Assembly: GCA_016234745.1 (NCBI GenBank)
Contig: JACRAR010000043.1
Span: forward strand, 62,001 to 126,000
Source: Betaproteobacteria bacterium
Lineage (GTDB): Bacteria; Pseudomonadota; Gammaproteobacteria; Burkholderiales; Rhodocyclaceae
Direction: 5' to 3'
Length of the DNA: 64,000 nucleotides
Every line of letters starts with the position of its first letter. The first letter of the stretch is position 1. A model generated the notes under the pieces. That model ran no database searches, was not told where the DNA came from, and worked only from the letters and a program-made list of their open reading frames with translations. This document shows, in pieces, positions 30,006 through 37,280 of the stretch. The translations under genes were made by a program, and so were the position numbers.

Positions 30006-31370
30006 ATGATCCGCAAGCTGCTGCGTCGAGCAATCAACGTGCTGCGCCGCGCCCCCTCTCCGCCAGGTTCCGCGCCGGCTGCGATTGCACGCGCCCAACA
30101 TGGCATCCGGCGCGAAACGATTTCGACGGGTGCGCGCCGCACCTGCGAGACTTTACAGCAGGGCGGCTTCAAAGCCTATGTCGTGGGCGGCGCGGTGCGC
30201 GACCTGATCGCCGGCATCGTCCCGAAAGATTTCGATATCGCGACCGATGCCACACCGGATCAGGTGCGCAGCCTGTTCCGGCGTTCGCGCATCATTGGCC
30301 GGCGCTTCCAGATCGTGCATGTGATGCAAGGCGGCGAGACCCTTGAAGTATCCACCTTCCGCGCCGCTCATGACGCCGATACGCAAAAGGATGAGCATGG
30401 CCGCGTCCTGCGCGACAACGTCTGGGGCAGCATGGCGGAGGATGCGGCGCGGCGCGACTTCACGATCAATGCCCTGTACTACGATCCGGTTGCGGAAACC
30501 GTGCTCGACTACCACCACGGTGTCGCCGATCTCAAGCACAAGACGCTGCGCATGATCGGCGAACCGCGTCTGCGCTACCGCGAGGATCCGGTGCGCATGC
30601 TGCGCGCGGTGCGGCTGTCGGCCAAGCTCGGCCTGAGCATCGACCCCGCGGCGCGCACCCCGATCCGCGAAATGGCGGTGCTGATGGAAAACGTTCCAGC
30701 CGCGCGAGTCTTCGACGAAATGCTCAAGCTGCTGTTTTCCGGCCATGCCGTGGATGCTGTCCATCGCCTGCGCGATGAAGGACTGCATCATGGCCTGCTG
30801 CCCCTGCTCGACGTCATCCTGGAACAACCGATGGGAGAAAAATTCGTCATGCTGGCGCTCTCGGGCACTGACGAAAGAATCCGCCAGGGCAAGACCACTT
30901 CTCCGGGCTTCCTGTTTGCCACCCTGCTCTGGCACGAAGTGCTGGCCGACTGGGAGGCGCGCAAGACCCGCGGCGAGTTGCCCATACCGGCATTATTCGA
31001 GGCGATGGATGGCGTACTCAGTCAGCAAACCGACACGCTTGCCATCACCCGTCGCATCAGCGGCGACATCAAGGATATCTGGGCCTTGCAGCCGCGCTTT
31101 GACAAGCGCACCGGCAAGTCGACCTTGCGCCTCCTCGAACAGGCACGCTTTCGCGCCGGCTACGATTTTCTGCTGTTGCGCGCACAGAGCGGCGAAGTGC
31201 CTATGGAACTGGCCGACTGGTGGGCACGTTTCCAGGAGGCCGACATCGATCAGCGCATGGCCATGCTGTTGCCGGAAAAGAGCGGAACCAAGAAGCGTCG
31301 CCGCGGTGGCCGGGGTCGGTCGGCCAAAAGCGGTGAATCCGGGTCAAACTCGACGGAGCCGGCGGCATGA
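30006..31370 (+). CDS. pcnB: poly(A) polymerase I
   Basis: The 454-residue product begins MIRKLLRRAINVL. It has the class II nucleotidyltransferase core: VVGGAVRDLIAG at about residue 60, then DFDIATDATPDQV (catalytic carboxylates) and RRDFTINALYYD. LRYREDPVRMLRAVRLSAKLGL is the conserved RNA-binding block. The long C-terminal part and Lys/Arg-rich tail (KKRRRGGRGR) favour PcnB over the CCA-adding enzyme. It adds poly(A) tails that promote mRNA decay and controls plasmid copy number. folK overlaps its stop (ATGA), the common pcnB-folK-panC order. Confidence 0.95.
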   Translation: MIRKLLRRAINVLRRAPSPPGSAPAAIARAQHGIRRETISTGARRTCETLQQGGFKAYVVGGAVRDLIAGIVPKDFDIATDATPDQVRSLFRRSRIIGRRFQIVHVMQGGETLEVSTFRAAHDADTQKDEHGRVLRDNVWGSMAEDAARRDFTINALYYDPVAETVLDYHHGVADLKHKTLRMIGEPRLRYREDPVRMLRAVRLSAKLGLSIDPAARTPIREMAVLMENVPAARVFDEMLKLLFSGHAVDAVHRLRDEGLHHGLLPLLDVILEQPMGEKFVMLALSGTDERIRQGKTTSPGFLFATLLWHEVLADWEARKTRGELPIPALFEAMDGVLSQQTDTLAITRRISGDIKDIWALQPRFDKRTGKSTLRLLEQARFRAGYDFLLLRAQSGEVPMELADWWARFQEADIDQRMAMLLPEKSGTKKRRRGGRGRSAKSGESGSNSTEPAA

Positions 31371-31873
31371 AGCAGGTCGAGGCTCTGGTTGCCCTCGGTG
31401 CGAATCTTGGCGACCCCGTCAGGACCGTAAGTGCTGCCCTCCAGGCGCTTGCCGAAATTCCCGCCACAACCGTCGCCAAGGTTTCATCCTTGTACCGGAC
31501 GGCACCGGTGGGATTGAAGAATCAGCCCGATTTCATCAATGCGGTGGCATTGCTGCATACCGCGCTGCCCCCCCAGTTCCTGCTCGAGGAACTGTTTCAT
31601 ATCGAGGGTCGCTTCGGCCGGCTGCGCAGCATCAGCAATGCGCCGCGCACCCTCGACCTGGATCTGCTGCTGCACGGCGAGAGCATCATGACGACGGCCG
31701 AATTGACTTTGCCGCATCCCCGCATGCACCAGCGGGCGTTTGTGCTTATCCCGCTGCTGGAGGTCGTGGCCGATTGCCGGATTCCCGGCCACGGCCTGGC
31801 AAGCAAATTATTGGAGGACTGCAGCGACCAGCGGGTTGCCCGAATTCATGACAAAGCAACAAATGCGGCATAG
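31367..31873 (+). CDS. folK: 6-hydroxymethyl-7,8-dihydropterin pyrophosphokinase (HPPK)
   Basis: The 168-residue HPPK starts in the pcnB stop codon (ATGA). Signature blocks are ALGANLGDP at 10-18, SSLYRTAPVG, RTLDLDLLLHGE (metal-binding Asp pair) and HPRMHQRAFVL. It transfers pyrophosphate from ATP to hydroxymethyldihydropterin in folate synthesis. Length and motifs are complete. Confidence 0.96.
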   Translation: MKQVEALVALGANLGDPVRTVSAALQALAEIPATTVAKVSSLYRTAPVGLKNQPDFINAVALLHTALPPQFLLEELFHIEGRFGRLRSISNAPRTLDLDLLLHGESIMTTAELTLPHPRMHQRAFVLIPLLEVVADCRIPGHGLASKLLEDCSDQRVARIHDKATNAA

Positions 31874-31909
31874 CGATCTGCCCGAGCCTTCACTGAGAAT
31901 CTCCTGACC

Positions 31910-32743
31910 ATGACAATGAAAATATTCGAATCCATCCCCAAGTTGCGCGCAGGACTCAACAATGCCGGCCGCCTGGTGCTGGTCCCCACCATGGGCAATC
32001 TGCACGACGGCCATATCTCCCTGATGCAGCACGCGCGCGATCATGGCGATACGGTGCTGGTATCGATCTTCGTCAATCGGCTGCAATTTCGCCCCGGCGA
32101 GGATTTCGAGAAATACCCGCGCACCTTCGTCGCCGACTGCGAGCGGTTGGCTGCGGCCAATGTCGACTACCTGTTTTTCCCCGACGAAAAAGAAATGTAT
32201 CCCACGCCGCAAAAATATTTCGTCGAACCCCCTGCAGAACTCATCAATATTCTCGAAGGCGCGTTCCGCCCGGGGCATTTCCGCGGCGTCGCCACCGTGG
32301 TGCAAAAGCTGTTCAACATCGTCCAGCCGCAAGTGGCCATCTTCGGCAAGAAGGATTACCAGCAGATGCTGGTGCTCAGCAATATGGCGCGCGACCTGGC
32401 ACTGCCCATCGAAATTGTCGCCGCCGACACGGTGCGGGCTGCCGATGGGCTGGCGCTGTCTTCGCGTAATGGTTTTCTTTCCCCGCAAGAACGCGCCGAG
32501 GCGCCTCGCCTGTATCGCTCGCTGGAAACGATTCGCCGCGCAATCCAGGCCGGAAATCACGATTTTGCCCGGCTCGAAACTGAGGCCATGACGGAACTCC
32601 GCGCCCATGGCTGGATTCCGGACTATATTGCAGTGCGTGAAAAAACTGGTCTACAATTACCCCCCGCTCACGATTCCGGGCTGGTGATTCTGGGTGCGGC
32701 ACTCCTGGGGAGCACGCGCCTGATCGACAACCTGGAAGTTTAG
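31910..32743 (+). CDS. panC: pantothenate synthetase
   Basis: PanC condenses pantoate and beta-alanine with ATP. The 277-residue enzyme has PTMGNLHDGHISL (HxGH nucleotide-binding motif) and GVATVVQKLFNIVQPQVAIFGKKDYQQ. The block DGLALSSRNGFLSPQERAEAP (KMSKS-equivalent region) is also present. SIFVNRLQF has Arg where most sequences have Pro. The gene precedes panD, 116 bases downstream, and together with it makes pantothenate from aspartate. Confidence 0.96.
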   Translation: MTMKIFESIPKLRAGLNNAGRLVLVPTMGNLHDGHISLMQHARDHGDTVLVSIFVNRLQFRPGEDFEKYPRTFVADCERLAAANVDYLFFPDEKEMYPTPQKYFVEPPAELINILEGAFRPGHFRGVATVVQKLFNIVQPQVAIFGKKDYQQMLVLSNMARDLALPIEIVAADTVRAADGLALSSRNGFLSPQERAEAPRLYRSLETIRRAIQAGNHDFARLETEAMTELRAHGWIPDYIAVREKTGLQLPPAHDSGLVILGAALLGSTRLIDNLEV

Positions 32744-32859
32744 GCTGCCACGATGCGCTCATGCCGGTGGTGGCCAGCAGTGGAAACAGCAGCGAACGGC
32801 GCAGAAAGGCTCGCCCCGGCCGCTGAAATTGCCGACCTTTGCATGAGAAAGGAATCGCT

Positions 32860-33240
32860 ATGCAACGCACCATGCTGAAATCCAAGCTTCACCGTGTCAC
32901 GGTGACCCAGTCCGAATTGCACTACGAGGGTTCCTGCGCGATCGACCAGAACCTGCTCGATGCCAGCGACATCAAGGAATACCAGCAGATCGAGATTTGG
33001 AATGTCACCAACGGCGAGCGCTTCACCACCTACGCCATCAGTGCCGAGCGCAACTCCGGCACAATCTCGGTGAATGGCGCAGCGGCGCGCAAGGCGTCAC
33101 CCGGCGACCTGCTGATCATCGCCAGCTTTGCCGCTTATAACGAAGTCGAACTGACCAAGTACCAGCCCGATCTGATCTATGTCGATGCGCGCAACCGCAT
33201 CCTCAAGCACAGTTCCAGGATTCCCGCACAAGCGGCCTGA
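32860..33240 (+). CDS. panD: aspartate 1-decarboxylase (proenzyme)
   Basis: A 126-residue pyruvoyl enzyme that makes beta-alanine for pantothenate. The self-cleavage site YEGSCAID has Gly24-Ser25 in the canonical position, as shown by counting from [22 protein letters not shown] and [25 protein letters not shown] complete the family. A strong AAAGGAATCGCT ribosome site precedes the ATG; an upstream TTG extension is unlikely. The gene is followed by a terminator hairpin shared with the convergent pilA. Confidence 0.97.
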   Translation: MQRTMLKSKLHRVTVTQSELHYEGSCAIDQNLLDASDIKEYQQIEIWNVTNGERFTTYAISAERNSGTISVNGAAARKASPGDLLIIASFAAYNEVELTKYQPDLIYVDARNRILKHSSRIPAQAA

Positions 33241-33275
33241 TCGCCACCCGAAAATCCCTTCGCGCCAGAACAGCC

Positions 33276-33310
33276 GGCGCACAAAACACTGAGGCCCCTT
33301 GCGGGGCCTC
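33276..33310 (-). terminator. stem-loop at the convergent panD-pilA ends
   Basis: GAGGCCCC, loop TTGC, GGGGCCTC is a perfect 8-bp GC-rich stem. On the minus strand it is followed by AGTGTTTTGTG, an imperfect U-tract, and would end the pilA transcript. On the plus strand no T-run follows. Confidence 0.7.
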
Positions 33311-33337
33311 GGGCGTTACAGCTTCTATCCAATCAGC

Positions 33338-33781
33338 TTAGCAAAGTGCTCCGGCTGTGCGGGTCTTGCAACCGCCGCTGACGGTCCAGGTAATCTTGCC
33401 ATCGGTGCCGATCGCCGACGGACTCAGGACGTAGGTGTCGGCTGCCACGATACCGCCGGCGGCATTCGGGGTCACGGTGATCACACCGGCGCCAGTCACG
33501 CCAACACTGGCGACATAGGTCGATGCGGTGGGCGCTGACGGAACGCCGTTGGTGCCGAGGGAAACATTCGCGACCACACCACCGGCGGTGCCGCACTCGC
33601 CCATGGAAACGCACACTTCGATGCCGGACTTGATCGGACCCGCTGCGGCGACGACTTCGGAATATTTCGCCTTGATGGTGTAGTTCTGATAGGAAGGAAT
33701 CGCAACCGCGGCCAGAATGCCGATAATCGCGACAACGATCATGAGTTCGATCAGGGTGAAGCCTTGTTGCATTTTCTTCAT
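33338..33781 (-). CDS. pilA: type IV major pilin (PilA-like)
   Basis: A 147-residue type IV-a prepilin. The 7-residue basic leader MKKMQQG is followed by the processing site G/FTLIE, Glu at mature position 5 and the hydrophobic alpha helix [22 protein letters not shown]. The C-terminal domain is small and Gly/Thr/Val-rich; four cysteines are visible (VCVSMGEC and [10 protein letters not shown]), and the last pair gives the D-region disulfide. The pilin is inserted in the inner membrane, cleaved by PilD and polymerised. A good ribosome site AGGAGATATCC and a sigma-54 promoter precede it. No other pil genes are in the window. Confidence 0.94.
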   Translation of the reverse strand: MKKMQQGFTLIELMIVVAIIGILAAVAIPSYQNYTIKAKYSEVVAAAGPIKSGIEVCVSMGECGTAGGVVANVSLGTNGVPSAPTASTYVASVGVTGAGVITVTPNAAGGIVAADTYVLSPSAIGTDGKITWTVSGGCKTRTAGALC

Positions 33782-33835
33782 GGATATCTCCTGGTGGGTT
33801 AAAAAACATTACTGTTTGTGACACGATTCCCTCTA

Positions 33836-33851
33836 CGCAATCACCGTGCCA
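33836..33851 (-). promoter_or_regulatory. sigma-54 promoter of pilA
   Basis: The minus strand reads TGGCACGGTGATTGCG, an exact TGGCAC-N5-TTGC match with correct GG and GC spacing, about 55 bases before the pilA start. RpoN with PilR/PilS control is the known mode for pilA in many proteobacteria. The A/T-rich stretch just upstream (33861-33900) could bind IHF or PilR. Confidence 0.88.
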
Positions 33852-33958
33852 CATTCCGCATTAACAATAAGTAATTGTTTTATCTTATAGAAATATATAC
33901 CCGCAGAGGCTGGTGACCACAAGAGCAGCAACGCTTGGTCAAAATGTGACGAAATTCG

Positions 33959-35635
33959 TCAGTGACTGGACGGAAAGATCGTCACTGCGGCATTCGTTCC
34001 GAGACGCATTTTCTCCGCGACATAGCACGCGACCAAAACACCCTGCGCGCAGGCCTGCCTGTAGTCCGCCGCCGCAGCCGCAGTTTCGCCCGATTTACTG
34101 CGTAATTCTGCACGCGCCAGATACGCTTCAACCCAGCCCGGCTTCGCCACCAGCGCCTGATCGTAGCTCACCAAGGCCTGCTGTGTTTTTCCGAGCCGTG
34201 CCAGGGCGCGTCCCTGGCCCAGCAACGCCAAGGCTTGGGTGGGATTCCATTGCAGCGCCCGCTCAAAATCCTGCAAAGCCAGTTGCACTTGTCCGGTAGC
34301 GAGATAAGTGCCGCCGCGATTGACGTACTGCCTGTCGCGAAACCAGGTGTCGCCTCTGCGCTCGGCCAACTGGATCGCCTCATCCCATAGCGTAAATGCC
34401 GAAGCAAAAGTGTTCAGTCGATTCACGGCCAGGCAGCAAAGCAAGGCCGCTAAGGCCATGACGAGCAGCCATAGCCATCTTCGGTCCCGTATCAGACCAA
34501 ACATCAGCGGCCATGCCAGGAACATCGGCGGCAGCCACAGATAGCTGCGGGAAAGAACAAAGCTTTCCTGTATTCGCACCGACGAAAATTCGGTCATGAA
34601 CAGCAGCGCGGGGGCAAGCAGGGCAAAGCCCAGCAGACCGATGCGTCCTTTGCGCAGCAGCAGGCCGAAGGCGGCGGTCAGATAAACAATAAATCCTGCA
34701 AGCCACAGCCAGGCGCTGACAGTGCCGATTCCCGCAAGCGGTTCGCGCATGTCGATCGACATCAGGCTCGGAAGCGGAATCCACCAGAGGAAAAGATACT
34801 TGAAGAACAAGGCGGCCTGAGTCAGGACGCTGGCAAGATAGGCGTGCGGTATCGTGCCGAGCAGAGGCTCGTAAGCGTTGGCGATGGTTTCGCGATGGGC
34901 GATCAGCACCGTTACTGCCAGAGCCAGGTAGGAAAGAAAAACCAGCACAAGCAAGCCGCGTCGCGCCACGACCCGTGCCGCCAGCAGCGACAACAGCCCG
35001 GCCACGGCCGGCGCCATGACGCTGTGTTCCTTGGAGTACAACGCGAGGTAATAAAACAGCAACGCCAGGGCAAACCACGCCGGCTTGCCTGAATCGACTC
35101 CGCGCAAATGCGCCCACCACATGAGCAGGCTGAACAACGTGGCCATGACGACGCTGCGTCCGACGAGATAGGCAACGCCATATACCGTGATCGGATGAAA
35201 CAGGAACAACGCCACGCTGAACCAGATGGCCAGACACTGCCCAAAATCACTGCCAGGTGCGGTGCCGCTTTCAAGAGGGCCCGGCAGAGCAATCCCGAGC
35301 AGGGTTCGCATGAACAAATATAGCGACGCGCCGACCATCAGGTGCAATGCCACATTCACCAACCTGAAGCCCGCTGCATCATTGCCAAAGACGATGTGTT
35401 GAAAGGCAAAGCTGGCGTAGGCCCAGAAGCGCAGCATCAGTGGCGAGAATTCGCCGCCATAGCGGGCGACAAAATTGCTCGCGAAAAAATCGATGTCGTC
35501 GAATACCAGCGGCGCATCGAGATGCGGTCCGTAGAGCGCGGCAAGCCCACTCGCCAGCAGCAGCAACGCCAATCCGTCGAGTGCCCGAATCCTCTCGGGA
35601 CCGGTCAGCAGGAGGTGCTCAGGCAGCGCCGGCAT
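33959..35635 (-). CDS. multi-spanning membrane protein with C-terminal TPRs (GT-C-like)
   Basis: A 558-residue protein. It has about ten to twelve hydrophobic segments between residues 18 and 420, then two to three tetratricopeptide repeats (GGTYLATGQVQLALQDFERALQWNP, landmark near residue 450; ARLGKTQQALVSYDQALVAKP). The N-terminal loop PLVFDDIDFF has an acidic pair right after the first membrane segment, as in GT-C glycosyltransferases and TMTC proteins. A role as a lipid-linked-sugar or pilin glycosyltransferase is inference; it lies between pilA and the signalling operon, last of the leftward run. The start overlaps the HD-GYP gene by 17 bases. Confidence 0.75.
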   Translation of the reverse strand: MPALPEHLLLTGPERIRALDGLALLLLASGLAALYGPHLDAPLVFDDIDFFASNFVARYGGEFSPLMLRFWAYASFAFQHIVFGNDAAGFRLVNVALHLMVGASLYLFMRTLLGIALPGPLESGTAPGSDFGQCLAIWFSVALFLFHPITVYGVAYLVGRSVVMATLFSLLMWWAHLRGVDSGKPAWFALALLFYYLALYSKEHSVMAPAVAGLLSLLAARVVARRGLLVLVFLSYLALAVTVLIAHRETIANAYEPLLGTIPHAYLASVLTQAALFFKYLFLWWIPLPSLMSIDMREPLAGIGTVSAWLWLAGFIVYLTAAFGLLLRKGRIGLLGFALLAPALLFMTEFSSVRIQESFVLSRSYLWLPPMFLAWPLMFGLIRDRRWLWLLVMALAALLCCLAVNRLNTFASAFTLWDEAIQLAERRGDTWFRDRQYVNRGGTYLATGQVQLALQDFERALQWNPTQALALLGQGRALARLGKTQQALVSYDQALVAKPGWVEAYLARAELRSKSGETAAAAADYRQACAQGVLVACYVAEKMRLGTNAAVTIFPSSH

Positions 35636-37280
35636 CCTCTACATAGCCGGGAATCTTGCTGACATCCACGACATCGATTTGCTGCGGCTTGAGAAATTTT
35701 TCGGCGTAGCGCAGATAAACCCGCTGACGGATGAAAACATCGAACAAGTCAGGGTCGATATGCCCCGCCTCTTTCATTTTGCCGAGGATGAAGATCGATT
35801 CCGAAATCGTCTTGCCGATCTTGTAGGGACGATCTGCGGCGGTGAGCGCTTCGAAAATATCGGCGATGCCCATGATGCGTGCCTGCACCGACATCTGGTC
35901 GCGCCTGAGTCCCTTCGGATAACCCTTGCCGTCCATGCGCTCGTGATGTCCGCCGGCATACTCGGGCACGTGTTCGAGGTGCTTGGGCCAGGGCAACTGT
36001 TCGAGCATCCGGATGGTCGCAACAATATGGTGGTTGATGATCTCGCGCTCTGGCTGGGTGAGCGTACCGGCCCGAATGGTGAGGTTCTCGATTTCGTCTG
36101 CGCTCAGGAAATCGGATTCCGCCCCGGCAACATCGCGCCAACGTTGCGCAGTGCCGATCTCGCGCACGCGCTGCAGATCGGCGTCACGCATGGCTTCTCC
36201 CCCGATGTTGCAGCGGCGCAGGAACTCCCGGTCCTGCTCATGCTGCGCTATGCGTGCCACGCAGCTTGCCTGCAAGGCCGCTTCGGCAGCCGGGTTGTGC
36301 TGCTCGCGCAAAGCCAGTTGCTGACGCAGCATGTCGATTTCGGCATCGCGCTTGAGCACCTCGAACCGGGTGTCGATGGTGTTGATGCGGTCGTACAGCG
36401 TATGCAACTTGGTGGCCTTGTCCACCACATGCACGGGGGTGGTCACTTTGCCGCAATCATGCAGCAGTCCGGCGATTTTCAGTTCATAGCGTTCCCTGTC
36501 GCTCATCCGGAACGCCGCCAGTTCGCCGGTCTTGCATTGTTCCGCCGCTTCCGCCAGCATCATGGTGAGCACTGGCACCCGTTCGCAATGCCCGCCGGTA
36601 TAGGGCGATTTCTCGTCGATCGCCAGATTGATCAGGTTGATCAAGGACTCGAACAACTGCTCCAACTGGCTGATCAGCAGGCGGTTGGTCAGTGCGATCG
36701 CGGCTTGCGAGGAGAGCGATTCCACCAGTTGCTGATCCGAGGCGGAGAAAGGTACGACCTTGCGCGCATGCGGATCAAGCGAATTGATCAATTGCAGCAC
36801 GCCGATGACATTGTTCTCATGGTTGCGCATCGGCACCGTGAGGAAGGATTGCGAACGATAGCCCGTGCGCTGATCGAATTTGCGCGTGCCGGAAAAGTCG
36901 AAACCTTCTGCGGTATAGGCATCCTCGATGTTGACGGTCCTGCCATGTGTTGCTGAATACACCGCCACCATGCTGTTGTTGGGCACGCCTTCTTCGTCAA
37001 TGAAAGGCAGGTCGGGAAAGTTGATCGGGTTTCCGGAAGTGCCGCCCAGTGCGATCTTGAGGCTGTCATTGCGCAGGATCTCGAAGCGCAGACAGTCCTG
37101 GCTATCGCTCACCCGGTACAGCGTGCCGCCATCCGCATGGGTGATGTCCTTCGCCGCGACCAGGATTTTCTCGAGCAGGGCATTGATGTCGCGCTCGTTG
37201 GACAGCGCCGCGCCGATGGCATTGAGCTGCTCAAGGCGCCCGAAAAGATTGTCGATCTTGTCGGCGGTTTTCACTGTCAC
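35619..37280 (-). CDS. GAF-HD-GYP c-di-GMP phosphodiesterase
   Basis: With the GTG start that overlaps the upstream stop (GTGA) it has 553 residues; a TTG three codons earlier is possible. Residues about 20-200 form a GAF domain that ends in a typical VPMRNHENNVIGVLQL block. The HD-GYP domain follows: GGHCERVP, LLHDCGKVTTP (HD pair) and HHERMDGKGYPKGL (HHExxDGxGYP, all residues present). So a c-di-GMP hydrolase activity is expected. Between HD and GYP there is an unusual insert of about 100 residues, charged and predicted helical. GAF may sense a small ligand. It pairs with the GAF-GspE protein encoded just upstream. Confidence 0.9.
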   Translation of the reverse strand: MTVKTADKIDNLFGRLEQLNAIGAALSNERDINALLEKILVAAKDITHADGGTLYRVSDSQDCLRFEILRNDSLKIALGGTSGNPINFPDLPFIDEEGVPNNSMVAVYSATHGRTVNIEDAYTAEGFDFSGTRKFDQRTGYRSQSFLTVPMRNHENNVIGVLQLINSLDPHARKVVPFSASDQQLVESLSSQAAIALTNRLLISQLEQLFESLINLINLAIDEKSPYTGGHCERVPVLTMMLAEAAEQCKTGELAAFRMSDRERYELKIAGLLHDCGKVTTPVHVVDKATKLHTLYDRINTIDTRFEVLKRDAEIDMLRQQLALREQHNPAAEAALQASCVARIAQHEQDREFLRRCNIGGEAMRDADLQRVREIGTAQRWRDVAGAESDFLSADEIENLTIRAGTLTQPEREIINHHIVATIRMLEQLPWPKHLEHVPEYAGGHHERMDGKGYPKGLRRDQMSVQARIMGIADIFEALTAADRPYKIGKTISESIFILGKMKEAGHIDPDLFDVFIRQRVYLRYAEKFLKPQQIDVVDVSKIPGYVEDAGAA

